DNA of 64,000 bases from Phytophthora hibernalis (taxonomy: Eukaryota; Oomycota; Peronosporomycetes; Peronosporales; Peronosporaceae), in NCBI GenBank assembly GCA_012656075.1, contig JAAKBF010000208.1, positions 428,178 to 492,177 of the forward strand, in the 5' to 3' direction. Shown piece by piece: positions 10,194 through 19,204 of the stretch. The position numbers and the translations under genes were made by a program. Position 1 is the first letter of the stretch, and the number at the start of each line of letters is the position of its first letter. Below the pieces are notes generated by a model that was given only the letters and a program-made list of their open reading frames with translations, did not search any database and was not told where the DNA came from.

Positions 10194-10892
10194 CCATCCC
10201 TGGTTATTAAGAAGAACCATCATGTTGTTTGTTTTCCAACAGGAAGTATCTTCCACTGTATTGCATACCACACACAGTCAGGGAAGAAGAAAAACCAGCG
10301 AAAAATTCAGGCTCTGGTAAAGACAGCATTCAAGCGCTACTGTTCTTATAAAGGCAATGAGTACTCGCTCAACCTATTTCGTACCTTCCAACCAATCCGC
10401 ATCGAACAGCTTAGTAAAATTGAAGAGTGCTTCAATCTTATTATTGATGCATTCTCAATCGATCTGGATACTAGTACAGTGACTTGCATCCGTAAATCAG
10501 ACAAATCCTACGATAATACTTTGAATATTCTATACTTCGATAACCAGACTATCTACATAGCTCGAATCGATAACTTTTGTGGTAGATACTGTTGCCCAGT
10601 TGACAGTTGTGGTAAAGTGTTCATCAGTGCTGGCAAACTTGGTAATCATAAGAGAAGTTGTAAAGGGGTTAAACCACTGATAGATCCATTAGCTATAAAC
10701 GACTATACTAAATCAATGAATTTGATTGAGGCGTTATATAAGCGTCCAATTAATTCCAAAGTACAATGTCCGTGTGGTTCATCAATAACTCGATGGAATT
10801 ACGCTCACCATGTAAGATCGAACAAACATGAGCTGTGGTGGGTAGCACTTCTCAGTACTCAACCAGTCAGAGCTCTAAGAAAACTCGAGTAG
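10194..10892 (+). CDS. PolB N-terminal-domain relic fused to two zinc-finger-like modules
   Basis: A continuous frame without its own ATG aligns over ~120 residues with the N-terminal region of this element's own polymerase (about 25385-25010, minus). Shared stretches include FHCIAYH, ALVKTAFKRYC versus ALVKAAFKRYC, and LFRTFQPI versus LFRIFKPI. It is diverged by roughly half, so it is not a recent copy. It then has a Cys/His finger (CCPVDSCGKVFISAGKLGNH) matching the polymerase's CPKCEMLFLSSDKLKNH, but instead of the exonuclease domain it ends with a second module, CPCGSSITRWNYAHHVRSNKH. It may be a fragment of another Maverick's polB or a stand-alone DNA-binding derivative. An internal ATG at 10479 could start a short product. 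Confidence 0.6.
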   Translation, partial: PSLVIKKNHHVVCFPTGSIFHCIAYHTQSGKKKNQRKIQALVKTAFKRYCSYKGNEYSLNLFRTFQPIRIEQLSKIEECFNLIIDAFSIDLDTSTVTCIRKSDKSYDNTLNILYFDNQTIYIARIDNFCGRYCCPVDSCGKVFISAGKLGNHKRSCKGVKPLIDPLAINDYTKSMNLIEALYKRPINSKVQCPCGSSITRWNYAHHVRSNKHELWWVALLSTQPVRALRKLE

Positions 10893-10958
10893 TAACGTTT
10901 TCTTTATATCTATTTTTTCATCAACTCTCCCTACAATCGAGTTAAAAATATCATTCAA

Positions 10959-11285
10959 TTAGTAAAGCAACTCATCGATAGAGGCACACAGCTTTGGTGC
11001 CTTTTCAGTAGCGAACGTTGAACAACGTAGCCACATGATATATGCTTCGTCAATAGCAAATACTTGTTTAACTGACCTACCCTTGTACTTACCAAAATTA
11101 AGCAAGTACGATTCGTCATCGGATCCATTTGCGAACTTGCTCGCAAGAAATTTAGCAATGTCAGACTCGGGATCTCCAATTAACACATTCTGATTACGGA
11201 GCCAGCGGCAGTAGCTGGGATCCTTTTCGAATACTTCATCAATGCTGAAGCCTTTGTGCTTGCCGAACGAAAGTGTTGTTGACAT
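10959..11285 (-). CDS. Protein with two tandem ExoX-C-terminal-like FGK(Y/H)KG modules
   Basis: About 108 residues starting MSTTLSFGKHKG; the longer upstream ATG at 11336 is less likely because a TATATAG box (11291-11297) lies just upstream of 11285. The module FGKHKGFSIDEVFEKDPSYCRWL is repeated as FGKYKGRSVKQVFAIDEAYIMWL. Such modules occur at the C-terminus of exodeoxyribonuclease X-type proteins and free-standing in phage and large-virus proteins; they are probably nucleic-acid binding. No nuclease catalytic domain is present. Intact here, which is unusual for this element. Confidence 0.6.
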   Translation of the reverse strand: MSTTLSFGKHKGFSIDEVFEKDPSYCRWLRNQNVLIGDPESDIAKFLASKFANGSDDESYLLNFGKYKGRSVKQVFAIDEAYIMWLRCSTFATEKAPKLCASIDELLY

Positions 11286-11346
11286 GGTATCTATATAGTT
11301 ACCAAAGAAATAAATCATTTTTTTGATTAAATCCATGTATGTTTTC

Positions 11347-13050
11347 TTAAGCTGTGGTGTTTTCCAATACCTCGCCGGTTAGTCTATCGAAGCTTAGTTC
11401 CTGTTCACTAATGACAAGCACGATCAAATTGACTCCCTGGCAACCCGCGTTGACTCCTGGATCTGGATCGATTGAGGTATATCACGCTCTGTCAGGCGGC
11501 TAACGTCTGCCACGAGAACGCGGTTGGTAAGCGACCAAGTCTGATAATCAAGCAGACCATTTACAAGCTCAGGAGACAGGTCACAGTTGATAGCACCAAT
11601 CTTGGCGATCTCATTAGTGAAATGATGGAAGTCATAGTCGTGGCTGATGTCAAACACCTGCTGCGAACCGATGCGTACGTTGAAATTGCGAATCGACGAA
11701 CCCGGCTGTACCGTCCATGGGGCGCTATCAAAGGGCTCTGATACTCTTGCACAGCCGCCGATGCAAAATTATTTGTCTGTTCGGCAAACGGGAGAACCAC
11801 AATGTACTTTGCATTCTTAACACTCGCCGAAAGCTGTAGGTCAAAGGAAGCGTTGAACTGACTCGACTACCAGCGCGCTGATCAAATCGCTGGGCATATA
11901 CATCATTGTAGCGCACCTTCTTGACAGGTTTCGAAATAATGGCTTGAGGGTTTTCTAGATGAACGAATGGTACATACAGACGAGATGTCGTGAAAGGCAT
12001 GTAGGTACCATCAAGCGTAGGTTCTAGCGAATTGACGACAGCACCCCAAGCGATGCTAAAACCATTAGCAGTTGCTGGAAGAACTCCATTCATAGGGTTT
12101 CCACTAGATGAGGCAGCAATCATGACGGGACAGGTATTACCGGATGATAGAGTAGTAGAGGTTAGCGACATACCCTTTAAAGAATCTACAGCAATAGCAG
12201 ATGATCCCTGATTGACGCGGAAGCGAAGACGAATCTGAGGATTAGCCAAGGGGACAAGCTCCTTAAAGATGAAGGTCAGTAAGTTTGATCTTCAACATGT
12301 AGTTCCATGTACCCATGATTGCACTAGAAGAACCTGATCCAGCAACGAATGCACCACGTGCAGTTTGATTAGCAATGTTTGTAGATGCAGCTGATCCACC
12401 AAGCGAAAGCCAACTAGATGTGAAATCAGTACACGCGCTGGGAGGGTTTGATAAAAGGCGCTTCACGAAGCCATCGTTAGGAATAGTGGCTCCACCAGGG
12501 GGATTGGATACATTAAATGCGGCTGAGAAAGCAGCATTGTTTGAATAGCCATCACCATTAGTTGAGTTCGTGACAGAATTGTAAGTAGCAGATTGAGCAG
12601 CGTCCGGAAATAGGAACGACTCAGCACCATGCTTCTCAACATATTGAGGAGAATAGCTTGTTTGAGCGCGGATGTTGTTCCAAAACATTTTGTAGTCGGC
12701 CATAGAGACAATCGTTTTTCCGTTGAGTTCTAGCGACATTGAATCGATGACATTCCAATTACCCCATTTCAGCGACACACAGAAACGATTAGCAGGATTG
12801 TTCTGAACAGTGTACCGTTTCGCATCGAGACCTTGTACGGCAGCATTAGATACGCATCACGAAGGCAAGCAAAGCCTTCAGATCCGTTCAGCTGTGACGT
12901 GGCGCCAATAGTAATAATACCATTCTGATACGAGCCCTAGTTAAGATCGATTACAAACGGTACCCGCTTACCAGAGGCTACCTTAATCTCAGGATCGCTC
13001 TTTAGCGAGCTCTGGTACAAATATTGATCGCAAAGTTGCGTTTCAGACAT
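11347..13050 (-). pseudogene. Major capsid protein (double jelly-roll type), broken in several places
   Basis: Segments on successive minus frames read as one protein of about 560 residues: MSETQLCDQYLYQSS start (13050), KWGNWNVIDSMSLELNGKT, MFWNNIRAQTSYSPQ, the strand joining the two halves (IKLTDLHL ... KELVPLANPQIRLRF), then FAEQTNNFASAAVQEYQSP, and a C-terminus LIVLVISEQELSFDRLTGEV ending at 11347. Length, domain spacing and the PLxxPxIRL-type mid-protein motif fit Maverick/adintovirus capsid proteins, which form the trimeric capsomers. Breaks: a TAG near 12938 and frame changes near 12820, 12260, 11850 and 11730. The 12260 break lies in a T run. The upstream box CATATAGAT is shared with the divergent protease promoter region. 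Confidence 0.8.
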
Positions 13051-13097
13051 GGTTGAATCTATATGGTTCCTAATATACTTTCGTTAAAATAATAATT

Positions 13098-13418
13098 ATG
13101 GCTGACCTTATCAAGCCTATAACCAGCGACCATGACCTCATCGAGCTAGCGAATATAGTACAAGTACATTTGGATAACATTTTTGAATCTAGCGAGATTG
13201 AGAAACCACTACCTAAGAAAGGTTCATATTTGATTCTACTGAGAGCACCAAATTTGAATACAGGCCATTGGACATGCGTCCACAACGGACAATATTACGA
13301 TTCAATGGGAGAAGGTCCTCCAACCAGGTATGGTATTAGCAAATACAATAGCAAGCAGCATCAAGGGACATATGGCGACTACTGTGATTATGCTCTGGTT
13401 ATATTCCAAACAACATAA
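13098..13418 (+). CDS. Adenain-like (C5/Ulp1-fold) cysteine maturation protease, short
   Basis: 106 residues, intact. The His (GHWTCVHNG), Asp (YYDSMGEG), Gln region (SKQHQGTYG) and Cys (YGDYCDYALVIF) come in the order of adenovirus protease and other viral Ulp1-fold enzymes. It would cleave capsid precursors during maturation. It is shorter than usual (about 130-200 residues): everything after the Cys helix is missing. Divergent from the capsid gene across 47 bp. Confidence 0.75.
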   Translation: MADLIKPITSDHDLIELANIVQVHLDNIFESSEIEKPLPKKGSYLILLRAPNLNTGHWTCVHNGQYYDSMGEGPPTRYGISKYNSKQHQGTYGDYCDYALVIFQTT

Positions 13419-13507
13419 GAAACCGGAGGTATTTGGCAAGGTGAAAGACCTCAATTTGACTATTCTATAATATAAATTATTTAGCTCAACAAATATAGGT
13501 TATTATA

Positions 13508-14254
13508 ATGTACCGTGAATTAGCTATCGCCAGTGATGTTCCTGAGTCAAAGCTCAAGCGAGCTTTCAAGACCGGAACGCTATCACTCTCCAAAGATGAG
13601 TTAAGCGGGGCCGGTGCTACGCTCCATCTTCACCCCGAACCGTACGCAAAACCCCTCCGAGCTCGTAAATCTGGTAAGGGAACGCGTCTTCTTATCACAA
13701 AGAACGAGATTGGATATCCGTTCAAGCATATGCAAGGTGGTGGTATGCATGGGGCGAGTATTTGGGGAAAGGTTTGGGGAGGCATTAAGTCGGCCTTCAA
13801 GTTCGCTAAGGACTCAGGTATTTTGTCCCGCGTTGCCGATGCAGCTGTTCCTGCTCTTGCTACCGCTCTAGGAGCACCCCAAGGCGCGATCCCTGCCAGA
13901 GCTGCAACTAAATCGAAGACAGGTATCGGTATTTATGATGACGATAGCGACGTGGGTAACGCAGGTGGTCGTATATCAATGTCCGATGTAAAGAAAGGTG
14001 CTAAACGTGCTCTCGCTTACACAAAACGAAAGGGTATTCTTACTGATGCTGTCGATGTCGGAGAGAAATATCTACTGAGTAAGGCGACCAAACCTGAACA
14101 TTCGGATCTCATCAAATCGATTCGAGGAGAAGTCCGTCGTCGTTATGGAGTTGGCGTTCCAGTTAAGAAGGCTAGACCCATCAAATTCACTAAGGGGTCG
14201 CAGGAGGCCAAGGGTCACATGGCTAAGCTGCGTGCTATAAGAAGTAAGGGTTAA
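13508..14254 (+). CDS. pVI/pX-like minor virion protein
   Basis: 248 residues, intact and strongly basic. It carries an amphipathic, Gly/Trp-rich segment (GASIWGKVWGGIKSAFKFA, about residues 82-100) followed by a helix (LSRVADAAVPALATALGAP), the pattern of adenovirus-type protein VI and its Maverick counterparts, which tie capsid to core. The C-terminus is rich in Arg/Lys (GEVRRRYGVGVPVKKARP). Gly-Gly sites such as MQGGGMHGAS are plausible adenain-type cleavage points. Sits directly after the protease on the same strand, as in related elements. Function is inferred from composition and position. Confidence 0.55.
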   Translation: MYRELAIASDVPESKLKRAFKTGTLSLSKDELSGAGATLHLHPEPYAKPLRARKSGKGTRLLITKNEIGYPFKHMQGGGMHGASIWGKVWGGIKSAFKFAKDSGILSRVADAAVPALATALGAPQGAIPARAATKSKTGIGIYDDDSDVGNAGGRISMSDVKKGAKRALAYTKRKGILTDAVDVGEKYLLSKATKPEHSDLIKSIRGEVRRRYGVGVPVKKARPIKFTKGSQEAKGHMAKLRAIRSKG

Positions 14255-14397
14255 GCCGGTGGCAGTTTTAGATTATAGGCATTGAAACAAAAAAACATAG
14301 GCACCTGCTTTTTTAGGTCTCAGTAGGAGCATGATCGAAACAGAAGTGTCTCGGAATTTCACTTTCTTATCGTTCTGGTTATAGATAGTAGTAGACA

Positions 14398-14595
14398 CTA
14401 TTCTCGTTTAGTTGGATGTAGAAAATTTTTACCGGAAGGATCGATGAGATAGGCACCAGCGTTGATTAGAGCGGTTTGAATGCTTCGGTTGATATCAGAG
14501 TACTTGTAATAGCCATCAGGTAGACTAATATTGACCGTGGAAGTAGTTCCAGCTGTAGGAATTTCAACCTTGAAGGTGGTGTTCTGGAACTGCAT
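14398..14595 (-). pseudogene. Penton/minor-capsid-like N-terminal fragment
   Basis: 65 residues: MQFQNTTFKVEIP ... VNISLPDGYYKYSDINRSIQ. The PDGYYxxSDIN signature is typical of minor capsid proteins of polinton-like elements. Shifting one base at the 3' end gives IQLNENSVYYYL, resembling the next conserved block of that family, so the stop comes from a frame break. Only about 140 bp follow before the next gene, so most of a 200-300 residue penton is absent. ATG directly follows the stop of the upstream ORF (TAAATG). Confidence 0.45.
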
Positions 14596-14778
14596 TTAAT
14601 CAATGTTGTACTCACTGTTGTACAGACTAATGGATTGAATAGCTCAGGCTACATCACGGAATCGGCCGCCGAACCAGGAAACGAGTAGCGCCACGTTGAA
14701 TGGTACCCATCCTGTACAAGATTGGTACTGTAGATTTTCAAAAAGCTTGCCATCTTCGCTGTATGTGATAAGAGCCAT
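14596..14778 (-). CDS. Small ORF upstream of the penton-like fragment
   Basis: MALITYSEDGKLFENLQYQS opens a 44-residue frame ending in TGA at 14644-14646; the same frame then continues 15 codons to a TAA that abuts the next ATG. It contains VPFNVALLVSWFGGRF, possibly a membrane segment. No family recognised. The tight spacing to both neighbours suggests a co-transcribed block with the ATPase. Confidence 0.35.
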
Positions 14779-14804
14779 AATTCTGACTGATCAATAAGAA
14801 TTAC

Positions 14805-15434
14805 TCATAACTGATTGAGATCTACAACTTGATCAAAATTGTAGCGGAGCTGACCTTTGACTGAATCCACGAGAAGAATCTGTCCTTTTCGACCAGTGGC
14901 TTTGTTATATGCTGTCATGATATTACGATCGTTTAGACCGTCTATATTGAAGTCTTTGACAACCATTTGCAAATCACGTTTTGAATTTGCTTTTAGGATC
15001 GCTACATACTCTGCATTCAAGCGAATCATCTTATCGGTTGCAAAATAGCTATGACTTAAGAAAATGGTACTCAATTTGAAATGCCTTCCACGAGTGAAGT
15101 AGTGTGAAAATATGTTCTTCTGCAGTAGTTTATCGTTGCTGTAGTCATCTATGATTACAAGCTCAGGCTTGTTCGAACTTAGAGGGGCTCGTCGTACTTG
15201 GTCGACGCTGGGAGGTAAATCTGGGTCAGCAAATGTGACAAATCCATCCAGTTTATCGCGAAGATACTCATACAGCTCCTGATGAGGGTTGCGAGCACTG
15301 ATGGTTAAGTGCGCGAAGACATGTGGACAATGCTTGTGTATATACAAACAGAGATTATTCTTGCCTGAAAAACTGGGTCCGAGTACCACCATTCTAAACA
15401 AAGTTTTGATATCTAGAGCGGAGATATCACCCAT
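14805..15434 (-). CDS. FtsK/HerA-type (A32-like) genome-packaging ATPase
   Basis: 209 residues, intact. Walker A is VLGPSFSGKNNL near residue 20, with Asn where Ser/Thr normally follows the Lys; Walker B is PELVIIDDY near residue 92. A sensor-like block FKLSTIFLSHSYFATDKMIRLNAEYV matches the A32-family pattern in order and spacing. These ATPases pump viral DNA into preformed capsids. The Asn substitution may weaken Mg-ATP binding or be a base error. Confidence 0.8.
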   Translation of the reverse strand: MGDISALDIKTLFRMVVLGPSFSGKNNLCLYIHKHCPHVFAHLTISARNPHQELYEYLRDKLDGFVTFADPDLPPSVDQVRRAPLSSNKPELVIIDDYSNDKLLQKNIFSHYFTRGRHFKLSTIFLSHSYFATDKMIRLNAEYVAILKANSKRDLQMVVKDFNIDGLNDRNIMTAYNKATGRKGQILLVDSVKGQLRYNFDQVVDLNQL

Positions 15435-15583
15435 ACCAGCCGAGCGATACTTTTGGACAGTGATGCGCCGAAATCCGGAATAAGCGAAGTCTCATTGCTT
15501 GTATCACCTTCGGGAAGGTCGCAGGGCTTTCCGTTCCTCCTAGCTCTGCTTGGATCCCTTGACTTCTGTCTAAGAGCGACCAT
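15415..15583 (-). CDS. Small ORF overlapping the ATPase start, carries copy A of the double-hairpin repeat
   Basis: An ATG at 15581-15583, 26 bp after a TATATAG box, opens about 56 codons (MVALRQKSRDPSRARRNG) that run through the repeat at 15507-15553 and overlap the ATPase ATG. It could be the real N-terminus of the ATPase gene if a base is missing nearby, or a leader ORF. Another frame (from 15657) reads QAELGGTESPATFPK through the same repeat. Confidence 0.3.
15507..15553 (-). repeat. Double-hairpin short repeat, copy A
   Basis: Read on the minus strand: a variant of CAAGC-AGA-GCTTG (here CAAGC-AGA-GCTAG) followed by CCTTCCCGAAGG. Copies B (17325-17405) and C (19892-19939) share the same core, including AGCTCTGC-type and TTCCCGAA blocks. 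Confidence 0.7.
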
Positions 15584-15607
15584 GATCGTTTGATAATATC
15601 GCTTGAT

Positions 15608-15615
15608 CTATATAG
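15608..15615. promoter_or_regulatory. Palindromic CTATATAG box between divergent genes
   Basis: CTATATAG lies 19 bp before the fibre ATG (15634, plus) and 25 bp before the ATG at 15583 (minus). The same TATATAG box precedes other Maverick genes at 11291-11297, 20674-20680 and 25994-26000, and a CATATAG variant precedes the capsid gene at about 13058-13065. It probably acts as the element's own promoter core, here bidirectional. Confidence 0.5.
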
Positions 15616-15633
15616 CTCTAGACAAAATCGATC

Positions 15634-17441
15634 ATGAGTGGTTTCAGTTATCCACAACCGACATTTATATCAACAGCCTATAACCCCGCTTTCTACCTTT
15701 CGCTGGATTCTAGTGGGTATCTAACGTACAAATACGCGCAGACCCTATATATTGGCAAAAATGACTACCGTCTAACCTGTTAGTCCAGGCACGGCTACTA
15801 ATAATAGTGCGTTGGTGCTTTCATCTACAGGTAGTATAAGTGGTATCAATTCATTATCGGCAACTACTCTAACAGGGACCTTATCAACAGCAAGTCAAAC
15901 AAATATTACATCGATTGGCACTCTGACTGGATTGTCGATCAATGGTTCGCTTAACCTGACTGGATCTAGCAGATCTATTTCGCTTACAGGACCAGGTTGT
16001 TACATTAATGCGACTAGCTACTATCAGTCAGATACCGCATATGATCTAAGCACGTTTATATCGGGCTTACCATCACTCATCAATGTATCAACGATTGGTA
16101 CTATGGAAGCTAATAGGGTATTATCTGCCGATAGCTCTAATAGCTTGACTATACCAGCATCTCCCGACTCAGGCTATTCAAACAGAATCACTTTTGGACC
16201 CAATGCAAAACTTTGGGCAGATCCATCTAATCCATATCCAGTTAAACTAACCAATAGTTTTAGAGGCCTCAACCTCATTAATAACACAGGAGGACTCTAT
16301 TCATCAACTGTTAAGTGCTTTAACATCGATTGTTATCAGACTAATAGTCTGCGTTCAGCAAAATACTAGGTTCGGAATTCACCTCATCCCCGGTGGTGTA
16401 TACACATCCAATGCTAGAGCCCTGGTAGGCACAAATGATGCACGATTGTACTTGACGACACGGCTGGAAGGGGGAAATACGAACGGCATATTGCTGCTTC
16501 CTAATAATTCAGCTCCGTATACTAGCCGTATCTGCTTCAATGATTCGAGCTACTACGACGGGGCCATGTACTCATTTAACGGCCCGATAGCGATCAAAGG
16601 AGATACGAGTGTTTGGGCAGATAGGGGCAGCATATGGTCAGTAGCCCAGCAATGGTCTGACATGGCCTCTACCCCATGTAAATTACAATTGCAAGTAGCT
16701 AACGATGGATCGGGTGCCATTTTCGGTAGTTACACGGCCCACAATTGGGGGCTGATGGTTTCTAACCAGCGCTTAATGCTCTCACTACATACAAACGCGT
16801 TGGTATTAACACACAAACGCCTCTTGCTGATCTCCACGTAGGAGGGGTGACCTCAACTACCTATGCTGCAGGCGGTAGTATGTACTATGTGCAAGGCGTG
16901 CAGTCTAACATCGTAACAGTGGGCTCGGGCCCGTTGTATATTCAACTAGTATTATATCCGCTGGGTACATCAATTGCTCTAATCTGGTCGTAGTGAGCGA
17001 TCGACGGCTTAAAAAATATCAAAAAAACAACACTAGAAGACGTGTTACCCTTATATCAGTTAAAGCCGCATTGTTATGGCTGGATTGGATCTGAAGGAAG
17101 GCGAACCTGCGTGAAATTGGTTTGATCGCCCAGGATGTAGCTAAAGCTGGATTGTCTAATCTATTAAGTGTCGTCGATAGACCAGATATGAAAGAAGGCG
17201 ACGATCCTATCCTAGAGCCTAAGGAAAGCAACTCTCTGTGAACTATCCGATGATATCAATGTACAATATGAGAATGATTCAGCATCTCCTTGAAGAGATC
17301 AAAGAACTTAAGGCCTCGTCCACTCAAGCAGAGCTTGGAGGTACGATGACGAAGTCAGGGTCACCACTGCGTGGCTCTGAAAGCTCTGCCACATTCCCGA
17401 AAGGGACTCCATCCGCTCCTTCAAGATCTGCGTGGCTCTAA
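15634..17441 (+). pseudogene. Fibre/spike protein with C-terminal S74 intramolecular chaperone domain, frame-broken
   Basis: Pieces in different plus frames read in order: MSGFSYPQPTFISTAYNP; a Ser/Thr/Gly/Asn-rich beta-repeat shaft (SLSATTLTGTLSTAS, INGSLNLTGSS); RVGINTQTPLADLHVGG, a hallmark of tail-fibre proteins; VVVSDRRLKK, the S74 Ser-Asp cleavage motif (about 16989-17018); REIGLIAQDV; and a terminal helix MISMYNMRMIQHLLEEIKEL. S74 domains trimerise the fibre and then cut themselves off at the Ser. Probably a receptor-binding spike. Breaks near 15780, 16370, 16800, 16985 and 17085. The end (17325 on) is replaced by double-hairpin repeat copy B. Confidence 0.75.
17325..17405 (+). repeat. 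Double-hairpin short repeat, copy B
   Basis: Starts CAAGCAGAGCTTGGAGG and ends CTCTGCCACATTCCCGAAAGG, like copies A and C, but with a 36-bp insert between the two hairpin halves. Lies in frame at the end of the fibre ORF, reading QAELGGT ... SSATFPKG. Confidence 0.7.
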
Positions 17442-17453
17442 GGTGACTATCAG

Positions 17454-17720
17454 TTAGATAGCGAAGGTCTTCACGGAAGCCTTCTTATTTTGAGATGGTT
17501 TGTAAGCCCACGTTCGTCCTCCTGTAGTCTGCGTAGCAGCATCAGTTGTCTTTATAGTTTTATCGAGATCTGTAGCCCATACGGCTGTCTGTGTTTGCTG
17601 GGGTCGCTCGTGGATGATCAGATTCTTCATGATAGTTTTGAGCTCTGCGAGGTTAAGATCGGAATTATCACCATAGCGTCCACCCGAGCTGGATATAATT
17701 CTTGGATTGAAGAAGCACAT
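17454..17720 (-). CDS. Unknown 88-residue Maverick protein
   Basis: Intact frame MCFFNPRIISSSGGRYG, then a Thr/Gln-rich middle (TDLDKTIKTTDAATQTT) and a basic tail. The TDAATQTT motif echoes VGTSTDAAEIT in the protein at 19167-20254. Starts 13 bp after the preceding minus-strand gene ends and faces the fibre gene. No family recognised. Confidence 0.45.
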   Translation of the reverse strand: MCFFNPRIISSSGGRYGDNSDLNLAELKTIMKNLIIHERPQQTQTAVWATDLDKTIKTTDAATQTTGGRTWAYKPSQNKKASVKTFAI

Positions 17721-17732
17721 CTCTGGTTTCGT

Positions 17733-19204
17733 TTATAGTAAACGAGTTATAATATCTTTAAACTCTGAATCTGAAATAAGTCGATTGCTGTACGTATCTA
17801 CACTAAGAGATTTGAGCTGCTTGATAATGCTTGGGTATCATTACCAAGATCTAGCTCCCCTTCAGTTTGTCCTACTCTGATTTAAGAGACTCTAACGGGT
17901 CCTCGAGCTTGTCGTGAAAATTTTACTGTAGGTGTGTGATGGATAGAATCTCCTTAACTAGCTTTTTATCGTCGATATTTAATTTATCATAAGACGGTTG
18001 ATCGATGTGTTGCTTATATACCAGAGTCCTGATCATTTTTTGCAGGTTATCGCTGATTTACACGGAGGACCGCATTTTCGTCGATTAGGCTGCACTATCA
18101 CAAGCGTTTTAGCATCTAGATCCGGTAGACGGATGTATTTACTCCCCAACTGTCGATAGACGTATGCGCTAGGTGTAGCTAGTCCCTGGATCTCGTTGAG
18201 ATTGTACGTGCGACCACACCTGATCACACCATCAAGTGGAGCCACCCCAGCGCCCCTCAACCCACGTCCTTTTAGACCCGAACGGTTGGCATGGACGCGA
18301 AAGGCAGCATGCTTCCATTCCTCTTCCTCCTCCTTCTGACGATCCATTTCAGTATAAACTTTCAACTTCAACGAATAGACAGCCTTAGTAGCTTTCAAAG
18401 CTGATCGTGCTGCCTTGAGCGCTGACTTATTTGCTTTAGAGCTAGACATTTTGGCTGCGTTTTGAGCTGTCTCAAACCTCTTCTGAGCTTCTCCATACAC
18501 CTGAAACAAGGCTTCCGCTTCATCATGCAGCTTTTGCAATGTTTCGTCGTAATCATATGCTTCAGGCCTTGGTTGCTTGATATCAACAGCATTTTTGAAA
18601 ATGACCGCTCGTAATATCTCAAGATTCTGAATAATTTTCGCCTCCGTCCTCGTCTCCGCATCAGTTTTCGGACCATCTATATCTGACACGGCTTTGTATA
18701 CATCCTCCATTCCATTTAGCAGCGATTCGAAGGTATCCATCCACCTCATGTACTTCATTAAGTCAGATAAAGCTGTACCGGAGAGTGATTTGTGTTGCAC
18801 ATTTCTAATATTAAGTGGACGACGAAGCATGGGCTCACCGAAATAGTAGCCCACATGGGTTTTAATCCCTGTTTTAGAATCTACAATCGGCATCAAGCGA
18901 AATGGAATCTCAACATCTTTATCAATAAGCTCTTGAAAGTATTCGCTTATAACTGCTTAGCTTCGCTATCAGAAATTGACATGTTGCCATCCATGTCTTC
19001 ATTAGGACCTGTTTTAACGCCATGACGAGATTCGACGTCATCAGTGGCTTGCTCATACGTGTTTGGTGTCAATACCTTGCCCGCTTTACCTACTAGAGCA
19101 ATCTTCAACCCTCTACCCTCGATCAGGTCTAGAAACGCGTTCAGCGTTGATTGCCAATCGATATTTTTAACACTGATGGATGAGGTCGCTTGGTTTTTTG
19201 TCAT
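17733..19204 (-). pseudogene. Large helical Maverick protein of unknown function, frame-broken
   Basis: The frame starting MTKNQATSSISVKNID (19204) shifts near 18955 into SEYFQELIDKDVEIPFRL and the long 18033-18896 ORF, then near 18035 into LQKMIRTLVYKQHIDQPS, and finally PSIIKQLKSLSVD ... SDSEFKDIITRLL, ending at 17733. Together about 485 residues, with a predicted coiled coil (Ala/Lys/Glu-rich, about 18330-18600). The end pattern, a dinucleotide-rich turn then a short helix finishing in SxxEFxxIIxxLL, resembles C-terminal motifs common in virophage and polinton-like virus proteins. Two in-frame stops also occur near 17930 and 17885. Structural or scaffold role is a guess. Confidence 0.5.
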
